Source: Devosia sp. XK-2
GTDB lineage: Bacteria > Pseudomonadota > Alphaproteobacteria > Rhizobiales > Devosiaceae
Assembly: GCF_037113415.1 (NCBI RefSeq)
Contig: NZ_CP146608.1
Coordinates: 2,252,501 to 2,316,500, forward strand
Direction: 5' to 3'
DNA: 64,000 bases
Each line of letters begins with the position of its first letter. Positions within the stretch are counted from its first letter, which is position 1. This document shows, one piece after another, positions 57,016 through 64,000 of the stretch. A model generated the notes under the pieces. It was not told the origin of the DNA and did no database searches. It worked only from the letters and a program-made list of their open reading frames with translations. The translations under genes and the position numbers were made by a program.

Positions 57016-59180
57016 CGGGCCGCAACCTCCACGGGCACGGATTTAAAGGCCGGGGTCTTGCTGCGCGGGTCGACCGCCTGGCCGGTAAGCACATTGGCCT
57101 CCGGATAATAGGCCAAAACGGAGCCGCGCGGCAGGTCGAACCCGGTGGCCAATCCTTCCATGTGCCCGCTCTGCGAGGTCACCATTACCTTCTGGCCTTC
57201 GGTCAGGCCGCGCTCGGCCATGTCCTGGGGATTGAGGAATATTGCCCGACGCCCGGCCCCGCCACGATAGCTGTCGGTCTCCTCATAGATGATGGAATTG
57301 AACTGCCCCTCGCTGCGGACCGTGGCCAGCATGAGCCTGTCCGGCGCGGCGGGGATCGGTGTCACTGCGAAATGGGCCTTCCCATCCACCGTGCCGAATT
57401 GGGGTGCGTGCAATACCCGGTTGCGAATGTGAAATTCGCGTTTGGCCACATCGATATCGGCCAACTCCTCCATACCAGGGACAATGGCCGCGATGGCATC
57501 ACGCAGCCGCGCATGACCGGAAAAGGCGGCAAAGTCGATGGGTGAATGGGGCAATATCCGCTTACCCAGTTCGCCCAATATCCAGCTTTCGGGGCGAACT
57601 GTCTCGATACGGCGAATGCCGCCATCGGACAGGCGCACGAAATTGAACATGGATTCCTGCGTGGTCGGCTCCCATTCCTCATCGCGTGCCGTCACCGGTA
57701 AAATCAGCATTTCGCCGTCGCCCAATCCCCGCACATGGCCCTGATTGAGCGTAGTAGTCAGAAAGAGCTTGAAGCCGATTTGCGCCATGGCGCGGGAAGA
57801 AAAGGCGGTATCGGGCGTCGCCGCCCAGAGATTACCGCCCATGATCACGGCCGCGTCGATCTCCCCTTCCGCCGCGTGCTGCATGCAGGCCATGGTATCG
57901 AGCCCCTTTTCTTCCGGGAACGTCACCCCGAAAGCCTCTTCCATGCGCTCAAGCACGTCCCGCGCCAGCACCGGCTTGACCCCGATCGTGCCGATGCCCT
58001 GCACATTGGAATGACCGCGCAGCGGCAAGAGGCCGGCAAAGCGCTTGCCGATCATGCCCCGCAACAGCGCCAGATTGGCAATGGCCTCGACATTGGCAAC
58101 GCCGTGGACATGGTGCGTCATGCCCATGCCCCAGGCGAAGACGACATTTTCCGAGCGGCCATAGGCCGCCGCGACGCGATCGATCTCCGCGCGGGTGAGG
58201 CCGCAGGTGGTTGTGATCTCCTCCCAGGTCAGAGCATCAATATCCGCTCGGAAGGCGTCGAAGCCGGCCCCGTGGCGCTCGATGAAAGCCATGTCGGCGG
58301 CGCCCTGCTCGAGCACCGCCTTGCAGAGCCCTTTGAAGAGGGCGATATCGGAACCAATACGCGGCTGCAGATAATCCGAAGCGATCTCGCTGCCGCCCTT
58401 GAGCATTGAGCTGGGCGATTTCGGCACTGCGAACTTGACCAATCCCGGTTCCCGCGCCGGATTGATGACGATCACCTGTCCGCCCCGCTCCCGGCAATTC
58501 TTCAGCATATGAATGAAACGGGGATGGTTGGACGAGGGGTTGGCGCCGATGACGAAGATCAGGTCGGCCCCGGTCAGATCCTCCAGTTCAATGGTCGCGG
58601 TGCCCTTGCCGATGGTCGTGGCCAGCCCTTCGCTGGTGGCCTGATGGCAATAATAGGAGCAATTGTTGACATTGTTGGTGCCATAGGCGCGCGCCAGGAG
58701 CTGAAACAGGAAGCCAGCCTCGTTGGACGAGCGGCCTGAGGAATAAAAGAAACTGCGCTGCGGATTGGCTGCGGCCAGCCGTCGCGCCGCGTGATCGAGC
58801 GCATCGTCCCAGGATAAAGGTTCGAACCGGGCGCCGCCGGCGGGGCGGAACAGCGGCGTGCCCAGGCGCCCCAGCGACTCCATTTCCTTGCCGGTCAGTT
58901 CAGCCAGATCGTCGATCGTATGCTCGAAGACCGCATGGGGAATGGCCGGCTGAATATCGGTGGATTGCGCCTGTACGCTTTTGTTGCAGACCGAGGGAAA
59001 TTCACCCAGCTCATTGGTCATGCCGCCCTGCTGACCGCCCATGCCATAGGCGCAGGCCTTGCAGGTGTTCTTGCCGGTCAATGCCTTGGCGGCCTTGCCC
59101 ACGCCGATGCGATTGATGGTGGCAAGAGTGTAAAGGACCTTTTTGGGGCCGCCGCCCACAATCTGGCTGATGTCGGTCAA
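57012..59180 (-). CDS. FdhF/YdeP-family molybdopterin oxidoreductase
   Basis: Member of the DMSO reductase superfamily related to formate dehydrogenase H and E. coli YdeP. A cysteine pair near the start (NTCKACAYGMGG) replaces the full four-cysteine cluster site. SSGRSSNEAGFLFQLLARAYGTNN and LIFVIGANPSSNHPRF bind the pterin, and the C-terminal domain has LPRGSVLAYYPEANVL. No Cys or Sec is obvious at the usual Mo-ligand position (SYYCHQATSEG has a Cys that may serve). Reaction unknown. fdhD, often adjacent, is not nearby. Confidence 0.9.
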   Translation of the reverse strand: MTDISQIVGGGPKKVLYTLATINRIGVGKAAKALTGKNTCKACAYGMGGQQGGMTNELGEFPSVCNKSVQAQSTDIQPAIPHAVFEHTIDDLAELTGKEMESLGRLGTPLFRPAGGARFEPLSWDDALDHAARRLAAANPQRSFFYSSGRSSNEAGFLFQLLARAYGTNNVNNCSYYCHQATSEGLATTIGKGTATIELEDLTGADLIFVIGANPSSNHPRFIHMLKNCRERGGQVIVINPAREPGLVKFAVPKSPSSMLKGGSEIASDYLQPRIGSDIALFKGLCKAVLEQGAADMAFIERHGAGFDAFRADIDALTWEEITTTCGLTRAEIDRVAAAYGRSENVVFAWGMGMTHHVHGVANVEAIANLALLRGMIGKRFAGLLPLRGHSNVQGIGTIGVKPVLARDVLERMEEAFGVTFPEEKGLDTMACMQHAAEGEIDAAVIMGGNLWAATPDTAFSSRAMAQIGFKLFLTTTLNQGHVRGLGDGEMLILPVTARDEEWEPTTQESMFNFVRLSDGGIRRIETVRPESWILGELGKRILPHSPIDFAAFSGHARLRDAIAAIVPGMEELADIDVAKREFHIRNRVLHAPQFGTVDGKAHFAVTPIPAAPDRLMLATVRSEGQFNSIIYEETDSYRGGAGRRAIFLNPQDMAERGLTEGQKVMVTSQSGHMEGLATGFDLPRGSVLAYYPEANVLTGQAVDPRSKTPAFKSVPVEVAAR

Positions 59181-59241
59181 AGCAAATCTCCTCAGGCCTA
59201 GATTGCCGCTATCGGCTCCGGGAGCAAGGAGAATTGACAGG

Positions 59242-60057
59242 CTAGTTTGCCATGGTCGAGCGATGCGCCCAGCCGGTCATGCGTTTTTCCACCCAGGCCA
59301 TGAGCGCGTACATGGCGATGCCTTCCACCGCGAGCATGAGCAGGCCGGCAAAAACCAGCGGCACGTTAAAGTTCGATTGTGCCGAAGCCATCATGTTTCC
59401 GAGCCCTGAATTGGAAGCCACGGTCTCGCTGACCACGGAGCCAACAAAGGCGAGGGTAATCGCCACTTTCAGCGACCCGAAGAAATAGGGCATGGAGCGC
59501 GGAATGCCGACCTTGAGCATGATGTCGAGCTTCTTGGCGCCAAGCGCGCGCAGCACGTCCTCAGTTTCCGGCTCAATGGTGGCAAGGCCCGTGGCCACAT
59601 TGACCACGATGGGAAAGAACGAGATCAGGAAGGCCGTCAGCACCGCCGGCACCGTGCCGATGCCGAACCAGATGACGAGGATAGGCACCAGCGCCACCTT
59701 GGGAATGGCGTTGAACCCCACCATGATCGGATAGAGCCCGGCATAGATGGTCTTGGACCAGCCGATGAACAGACCAATGCCGAGCCCCGCGACGATGGCG
59801 ATGATGAAGCCAAGCACGGTGGTGTAGAGCGTTTGCAGCGAGTTCTTCCAGATGGGCGACCAATATTGGAATATCGCCTCGAACACGCGCGTGGGTGTGG
59901 GCAAAATCGTGTGGGGCAGCCCGGAAATGCGAGCGCCCAGCTCCCACAAAACGAAGAGTCCGACGGTGTAGAGCACTGGCGAAAGCCTGACCCAATTCAC
60001 CTTCATCTTGGCTTTGGGGGGCGCAGCGACAGGGGCTGCCGTTTCACTCGCACTCAT
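59242..60057 (-). CDS. ABC transporter permease (SsuC/ThiX/TauC type)
   Basis: Inner-membrane subunit with about six helices and the EAA loop (DVLRALGAKKLDIMLKVGIPRSMPYFFGSLK). Length 271. It overlaps the ATPase gene by 4 bases. Substrate class is aromatic or sulfonate-like small organics, as for the whole NMT1/THI5 importer group; it cannot be narrowed from sequence. Confidence 0.93.
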   Translation of the reverse strand: MSASETAAPVAAPPKAKMKVNWVRLSPVLYTVGLFVLWELGARISGLPHTILPTPTRVFEAIFQYWSPIWKNSLQTLYTTVLGFIIAIVAGLGIGLFIGWSKTIYAGLYPIMVGFNAIPKVALVPILVIWFGIGTVPAVLTAFLISFFPIVVNVATGLATIEPETEDVLRALGAKKLDIMLKVGIPRSMPYFFGSLKVAITLAFVGSVVSETVASNSGLGNMMASAQSNFNVPLVFAGLLMLAVEGIAMYALMAWVEKRMTGWAHRSTMAN

Positions 60058-60845
60058 GCGGCGGCCCTCGCAGTGGCAATTTCCCCGTGCAGCTTCTGCA
60101 CCATGTCGTTGAAGTCCGGCTCATAGAGCAGGTCGAGCTGGCGAGGGCGGGCAAAGGGCACGACATGTTCCGAAATGACCCGGCCCGGCCGGGCACTCAT
60201 CACCACGACCTTGTCTGCCAGGAACACGCTTTCTCTGAGGTCATGGGTGACCAGCACGATGGTGACGTCCTGGCTCGCATGCAGGTCGCGAATGACGCAC
60301 CAGAGCTCCTCGCGGGTAAAGGCGTCGAGCGCGCCGAAGGGTTCGTCCAGCATCAGTAATTCGGGCTCGTGGATGAGCGCGCGGCAGAGATTGGCGCGCT
60401 GCTGCATGCCGCCCGACAATTGCCAGGGAAATTTCTCGCCAAACCCTTTGAGGCCCACGGTCTCAAGCAGTTTTTCCGCCTTGGCCACATATTCGGCCTT
60501 ATGGGCCCGCAGACGATGGCGGTGCTTCTCGACGATTTCGAGCGGCAGGAGAATATTGTCCAGCGTCGTCCGCCAAGGCAGCATGGTCGGGTTCTGGAAG
60601 GCCATGCCTACGATAGAGACCGGCTTGGTCACCTGGCTATTGGCAACGATAACGGTGCCCGATTGCGGAATATGCAGCCCGGTGGTCAGCTTCATCAACG
60701 TGGACTTGCCACAGCCTGACGGACCCACCACCGCGACGAATTCCCCGCGGTCGATCTTGAGATTAAGACCGCTCACCGCCAGCGTGCCATCGGGCCCGCC
60801 ATAGCGCATGTCGACATTTTCGATGGATACCAGAGGCGAGGCCAT
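60054..60845 (-). CDS. ABC transporter ATP-binding protein (SsuB/ThiZ/TauB type)
   Basis: ATPase with Walker A GPSGCGKSTL, Q-loop MAFQNPTMLPW, signature LSGGMQQRANLCRAL, Walker B LLMLDEPFGALD and His switch VLVTHDLRESVFLAD. Length 263. It follows the binding-protein gene after 122 bases that hold a large hairpin, and overlaps the permease gene. Confidence 0.94.
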   Translation of the reverse strand: MASPLVSIENVDMRYGGPDGTLAVSGLNLKIDRGEFVAVVGPSGCGKSTLMKLTTGLHIPQSGTVIVANSQVTKPVSIVGMAFQNPTMLPWRTTLDNILLPLEIVEKHRHRLRAHKAEYVAKAEKLLETVGLKGFGEKFPWQLSGGMQQRANLCRALIHEPELLMLDEPFGALDAFTREELWCVIRDLHASQDVTIVLVTHDLRESVFLADKVVVMSARPGRVISEHVVPFARPRQLDLLYEPDFNDMVQKLHGEIATARAAA

Positions 60846-60874
60846 GGACCGCTCCCGTCAGCGCCGAAAAGGAC

Positions 60875-60921
60875 CCGCCCCGAAACCATTCCCGTTCCCT
60901 CGGAAGAATGGCTCGGGGCGG
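60875..60921 (-). terminator. Large hairpin between binding-protein and ATPase genes
   Basis: CCGCCCCGA (60875-60883) and TCGGGGCGG (60913-60921) form the outer stem; CCATTC (60886-60891) and GAATGG (60906-60911) the inner one. No long T run follows, so it may act as a partial terminator or 3'-end stabiliser that gives more binding protein than ATPase. Confidence 0.55.
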
Positions 60922-60967
60922 ATGAACCCGGGCGTCCCTTATCGCCCAGGAAGAAACGCTGCCCGTG

Positions 60968-61999
60968 TCAGGGCAGCATGCGCTCTTCTGCCGGCGGCAG
61001 GTATTGCGCATCGAACACGTCGGGGGCGGTCACATTGCCCTTGAGGCCCATGGAAATCTTGAGCGTCTCTATGGACGCAGCCAGCCGCGCCTCATCGATG
61101 CCGCCAAAGCCGTTCTCGATCACATAGGGGGTCTTGATGTTCATCTCATTGGCCATGGTCAGACGCTCCGTCTCAGTGTCGATATTGAGCGTTTCATTGC
61201 GGGCGAGCACAGCCGCAGCCCCGGCAGCAGGATCGGCCACCGCGTCGGCAAAGCCCTTGGCCAGCGCACGCAGGAAACCCTTGACGGCCTCGGGATTTTC
61301 TTCGGCAAAGGCCTCGTTGACCAGAACCGCATTGCCATAAAGATTAAGACCGTGATCGGCGAACAGGATCGGCACGATGTCGTCGTCGGGCACGCCATTG
61401 GCCTTGAGGTTGAGTATTACCGAAAAGGCGAAACCGAACACGCCATCGACATCGCCCGAAGCCAGCATGGGTTCGCGCACCGGAAAGCCAATGGATTCAA
61501 GGGTAATGGCGCTATCGTCGATCCCCGCAACTTCCTTGAAGGCCGCCCATTGCGCAAAGGCCCCGTCCGGCGGCGGCGCACCGAGCTTCTTGCCCTCGAG
61601 CGATTTGGGGTCGTCGGTAATGCCGAGCGACTTGCGGCCGATGACTGAGAAAACCGGCTTGTCATAAACCATCATGATGGCCTTGACCGGCTGGGCCGGG
61701 TCTTCGTCGAGGAACTTGATCAACGAATTGATGTCGCCAAAGCCAAGCTGGTAAGCACCGGTGGCCACGCGCGGGATCGCCTCGACCGAACCATTGCCGG
61801 TATCGATGGTGACATTGAGCCCCTCCTCGGCAAAATAGCCCTTGTCCTGCGCTAGAAGGAAACCGGCCGCGGGGCCCTCGAAACGCCAGTCCAGTGTCAG
61901 TTTGACATCGGTCTGGGCCAGGGCCGGCAGTGCAAGTCCAGCGACCGACATGCCCGTTGCCAGGGCCAGCGCGGCGGTGAAATGGCGGCGAGAAAGCAT
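60968..61999 (-). CDS. NMT1/THI5-type ABC transporter substrate-binding protein
   Basis: Periplasmic receptor of the importer. The signal peptide starts MLSRRHFTAALALATG (an RR pair, but without a full Tat consensus) and is cleaved near ALA-QT. The mature protein has the NMT1/THI5 pattern: VKLTLDWRFEGPAAGFLLAQDKGYFAEEGL, GFGDINSLIKFL and KGFLRALAKGF. Length 343. Relatives carry pyrimidine precursors, sulfonates or nitriles. First gene of a three-gene operon. Confidence 0.92.
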   Translation of the reverse strand: MLSRRHFTAALALATGMSVAGLALPALAQTDVKLTLDWRFEGPAAGFLLAQDKGYFAEEGLNVTIDTGNGSVEAIPRVATGAYQLGFGDINSLIKFLDEDPAQPVKAIMMVYDKPVFSVIGRKSLGITDDPKSLEGKKLGAPPPDGAFAQWAAFKEVAGIDDSAITLESIGFPVREPMLASGDVDGVFGFAFSVILNLKANGVPDDDIVPILFADHGLNLYGNAVLVNEAFAEENPEAVKGFLRALAKGFADAVADPAAGAAAVLARNETLNIDTETERLTMANEMNIKTPYVIENGFGGIDEARLAASIETLKISMGLKGNVTAPDVFDAQYLPPAEERMLP

Positions 62000-62133
62000 G
62001 ATTTTGACGTCCCAATTTGTTATCGGGAGAAATCAAGCGCAGCTTTTTCGGGCATGCAAGCAATTTTCGATCATTAAGGCATCAGTTCTCGCACCTGCAC
62101 AAAAATAAGGCAGGTCGCTATCTCTATATCCCG

Positions 62134-62598
62134 TCAAATGGGCAAACCGGAACGCGCCTTGACGAGCCTGATGCTCATATTGGAGTGGATGCGGGCCACG
62201 CCCGGCAGTCGGGCGCTAAGGCGGCGATGCAGGTGCTCGAAATCTTCATGGTCCCGGCAGACCACTCGCAGGATGTAATCAGACTGCCCGGCCATCAGAT
62301 GGCATTCGAGAACTTCTGGAATGTCCTGCACGGCGGCCTCGAAGGCATCGAGCGCCGCCTCGCTCTGGCTGGTCAGCCCAACCTCGATGAAAAACTGCAT
62401 CGTAAAGCCGAGGCTCGCCGCATCGAGATCTGCATGGTAACCGCGAACATAGCCCGCTTCCTCGAGCGCCTTGATACGCCGGTGGCAGGCCGATGGGGAC
62501 AGGCCCACAGTATCTCCCAGCACCTGCACGCTACGGTGGGAATCGCGCTGCAACTCGCGCAGCAACTTCCGGTCGGTGGAGTCTGGCAATTGCGGCAC
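62134..62598 (-). CDS. Lrp/AsnC-family transcription regulator
   Basis: N-terminal helix-turn-helix (LPDSTDRKLLRELQRDSHRS, LSPSACHRRIKALEEAGYVRGYHADLD) and C-terminal RAM amino-acid-sensing domain (FIEVGLTSQSEAALDAF, CHLMAGQSDYILRVVCRDHEDFE). A longer frame starts at 62661, but GTG 62598 has GGAGG six bases upstream and gives 154 residues, the family norm. Same strand as the importer operon, 134 bases away; it may regulate it (inference). Confidence 0.92.
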   Translation of the reverse strand: MPQLPDSTDRKLLRELQRDSHRSVQVLGDTVGLSPSACHRRIKALEEAGYVRGYHADLDAASLGFTMQFFIEVGLTSQSEAALDAFEAAVQDIPEVLECHLMAGQSDYILRVVCRDHEDFEHLHRRLSARLPGVARIHSNMSIRLVKARSGLPI

Positions 62599-63127
62599 GT
62601 GCGGCCTCCATGCTGGATCAGCGACGGGCCGAACATGTGATCCAGCGGGACAAAATGACAAGCACCGCGCGCGTTATCCCCACTCGCACGCACGAAACGG
62701 TGCGGACTTAGTAAACAAATACTGTAGGATCACGGCTGCTTTTTCGCACCGCAAAGAATCTGCCGGGGCCCTATATGTAGGATGATCGCCCAGCGTCTCT
62801 TTTTGCGCACAAAACAGGGCGCGAAGCCGAAGCTTCGCGCCCCTTCGGGGCGACCTGCAAAGGAGCGTCAACCTTTGCGGCCGGCCGCCGATCAAACAGC
62901 GGAGGCTCTGTTGGCACACCGCCATAGGCATTCCAGACACTCGACACGTCCGGTTCGCCCACTCAACGATGCAATTGGCGGGGAGTTCCCGCCATTTTTG
63001 GACGGGGCGGAATTGTGATCGCCTGCGGGTGCAATGACGGCCAGGGCAGGTTACCACGAGCCGGGTTCGCGGCGTCCTGGCCAATTTCGAGAGGCCGAAG
63101 AACCGCGCTGGTCCAGCGGGAAACGAT
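62599..63127. other. Gene-free stretch with overlapping hairpins
   Basis: No supported gene in 529 bases. GGGCGCGAAGC-CGAA-GCTTCGCGCCC (62817-62842) is a perfect 11-base hairpin. Its right arm overlaps the left arm of CGCCCC-TTC-GGGGCG (62838-62852), so only one can form. GCAAAGG...CCTTTGC (about 62857-62880) follows. Read on the minus strand these lie behind the response regulator gene and may end its transcript. Confidence 0.5.
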
Positions 63128-64000
63128 TTAGAGGTCGAACGACGCCTGCAGCGCCTGAATGGCCTTGATTGCTGCCGAAGCGCGGTTCTCGACCCCGAGT
63201 TTGGTATAGACCTGCTCGAGATGCTTGTTCACCGTGCGTGGGCTGAGGCCCAGAATATCGCCGATATCCTTGTTCGACTTGCCTCGCCCGATCCAAAGCA
63301 GCACTTCGCTCTCTCTTTGGGTAAGGCCGAATTGCTGGCGCAACGCATCTTCCTGCCCCTCCTCCTGCGCCCGAGCGATACGGAACAGATACTCATCGCC
63401 GCCCACCACGCCGAGATAGGCAAACTGCAAGCCGGAGGCGGCGCCTGTCTGCAGCTCAAAACCACCGCCAGGGGCCAATTGCTCGCCCTCCGCGACGCGC
63501 CATTGCATGAAGTTCTGCGACATGACCGACTGCGTCGCCGCGCCAATACCCGAGCGCTCCAGCAGCCGGTTCGCCTGCGGCGTAGACCAGAGCACCGCGC
63601 CATCGGCGCCAAAGGCCACCAGATGCCGGCCGGCAGCATCAAGGGCGATGCGGGCGCTCTGGGCGCGGCGCGCATTGGCCAGATGCACGCGGATGCGGGC
63701 GCGCAACTCGTCCACATTGATCGGCTTGCTGAGATAATCGACCCCGCCGCTTTCCAGCGCATGGACCACGTGTTCGGTCTCGGTAAGACCGGTCATGAAG
63801 ATGATCGGCACATGCACCAGCGGCGGCAGCGCCTTCATGCGCTGGCAGGTCTCAAAACCATCCAGGCCCGGCATGACCGCGTCCATCAGCACCACATCGG
63901 GCGTGACGCGTTCGACGATCTTGAGCGCCGCCTCGCCGCTGCGCGCCACCAGCACGGTAACGCCCGCCTGCTCCAGCGCCGTGGTCAAAAAGCCGAGCGA
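63128..64000 (-). CDS. LuxR-type response regulator, 5' end missing
   Basis: Two-component regulator cut by the window end: the frame is open to base 64000 (…SLGFLTTALEQAG), so the first ~10-15 residues, with the acidic pocket, lie outside. The receiver domain has the phosphate-accepting Asp in VVLMDAVMPGLDG and the Lys in YLSKPI. A PAS-like middle (FGADGAVLWSTPQANRLLERSGIG) follows, and a C-terminal LuxR helix-turn-helix (LTQRESEVLLWIGRGKSNKDIGDILGLSPRTVNKHL). The partner kinase is not in the window. Confidence 0.92.
   Translation of the reverse strand, partial: SLGFLTTALEQAGVTVLVARSGEAALKIVERVTPDVVLMDAVMPGLDGFETCQRMKALPPLVHVPIIFMTGLTETEHVVHALESGGVDYLSKPINVDELRARIRVHLANARRAQSARIALDAAGRHLVAFGADGAVLWSTPQANRLLERSGIGAATQSVMSQNFMQWRVAEGEQLAPGGGFELQTGAASGLQFAYLGVVGGDEYLFRIARAQEEGQEDALRQQFGLTQRESEVLLWIGRGKSNKDIGDILGLSPRTVNKHLEQVYTKLGVENRASAAIKAIQALQASFDL

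Noticed and set aside
62674-63084. 136-residue minus-strand frame
   Set aside because: It crosses the overlapping hairpins and is rich in Arg/Cys without pattern; no supported start.

Overview
The window reads as a chromosomal segment of an alphaproteobacterium of the order Hyphomicrobiales, possibly near Devosia. This rests on the gene order of the cell-division cluster, the ArsR-methyltransferase next to metF, the carboxynorspermidine route to polyamines, an alphaproteobacterial type A RNase P RNA, and high GC with strong GCC/GGC codon bias. The genus is inferred; the order is fairly secure.

Layout. 1-1.35 kb: end of an aminopeptidase P gene. 1.37-26.7 kb, almost all on the minus strand: an exported protein of unknown function, then ligA, recN, bamD, lpxC, and the division and cell-wall (dcw) cluster. 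In transcription order the latter is rsmH-ftsL-ftsI-murE-murF-mraY-[channel-like protein]-ftsW-murG-murC-ddl-ftsQ-ftsA-[opposite-strand VOC gene]-ftsZ-lpxC-bamD-recN-ligA. Many of these genes overlap by 1-13 bases and are probably co-transcribed. Clear terminators follow ftsZ and bamD. Three usual members are absent from their places: mraZ, murD and murB. The murD place holds a gene that looks like a bacterial ionotropic glutamate receptor-type channel.

26.8-32.2 kb is accessory: an MDR dehydrogenase, an XRE regulator with a membrane protein, and a plus-strand operon (excisionase-like DNA-binding protein, alpha/beta hydrolase, HEAT-repeat protein) behind a well-formed promoter. Next come palindromic repeats and a candidate structured RNA ending in a strong terminator. 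32.2-34.7 kb holds the two carboxynorspermidine genes. 34.8-35.5 kb holds a 51-residue secreted peptide gene and rnpB. 35.5-39.2 kb holds a DjlA-like co-chaperone, a Pro/Ala-rich membrane-anchored protein, metF and its likely ArsR-type regulator with a 24-base perfect palindrome at the start. A second, inverted copy of the composite repeat lies at 39.5-40.1 kb.

40.2-44.6 kb: a small membrane protein and a ferric-iron ABC transporter. 44.7-51.3 kb: a DUF2336 protein, a small exported protein, divergent katG and oxyR, RarD, and a host-attachment family protein. 51.4-57 kb: a hydrolase, a small Cys-containing exported protein, EttA, a trehalose synthase-like GH13 enzyme and a DUF2461 protein. 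57-62 kb: a YdeP-type molybdopterin oxidoreductase and an NMT1/THI5-type ABC transporter. 62.1-64 kb: an Lrp/AsnC regulator and a LuxR-type response regulator cut by the window end.

No tRNA, 5S/16S/23S rRNA, intact insertion sequence, prophage or CRISPR array was seen.
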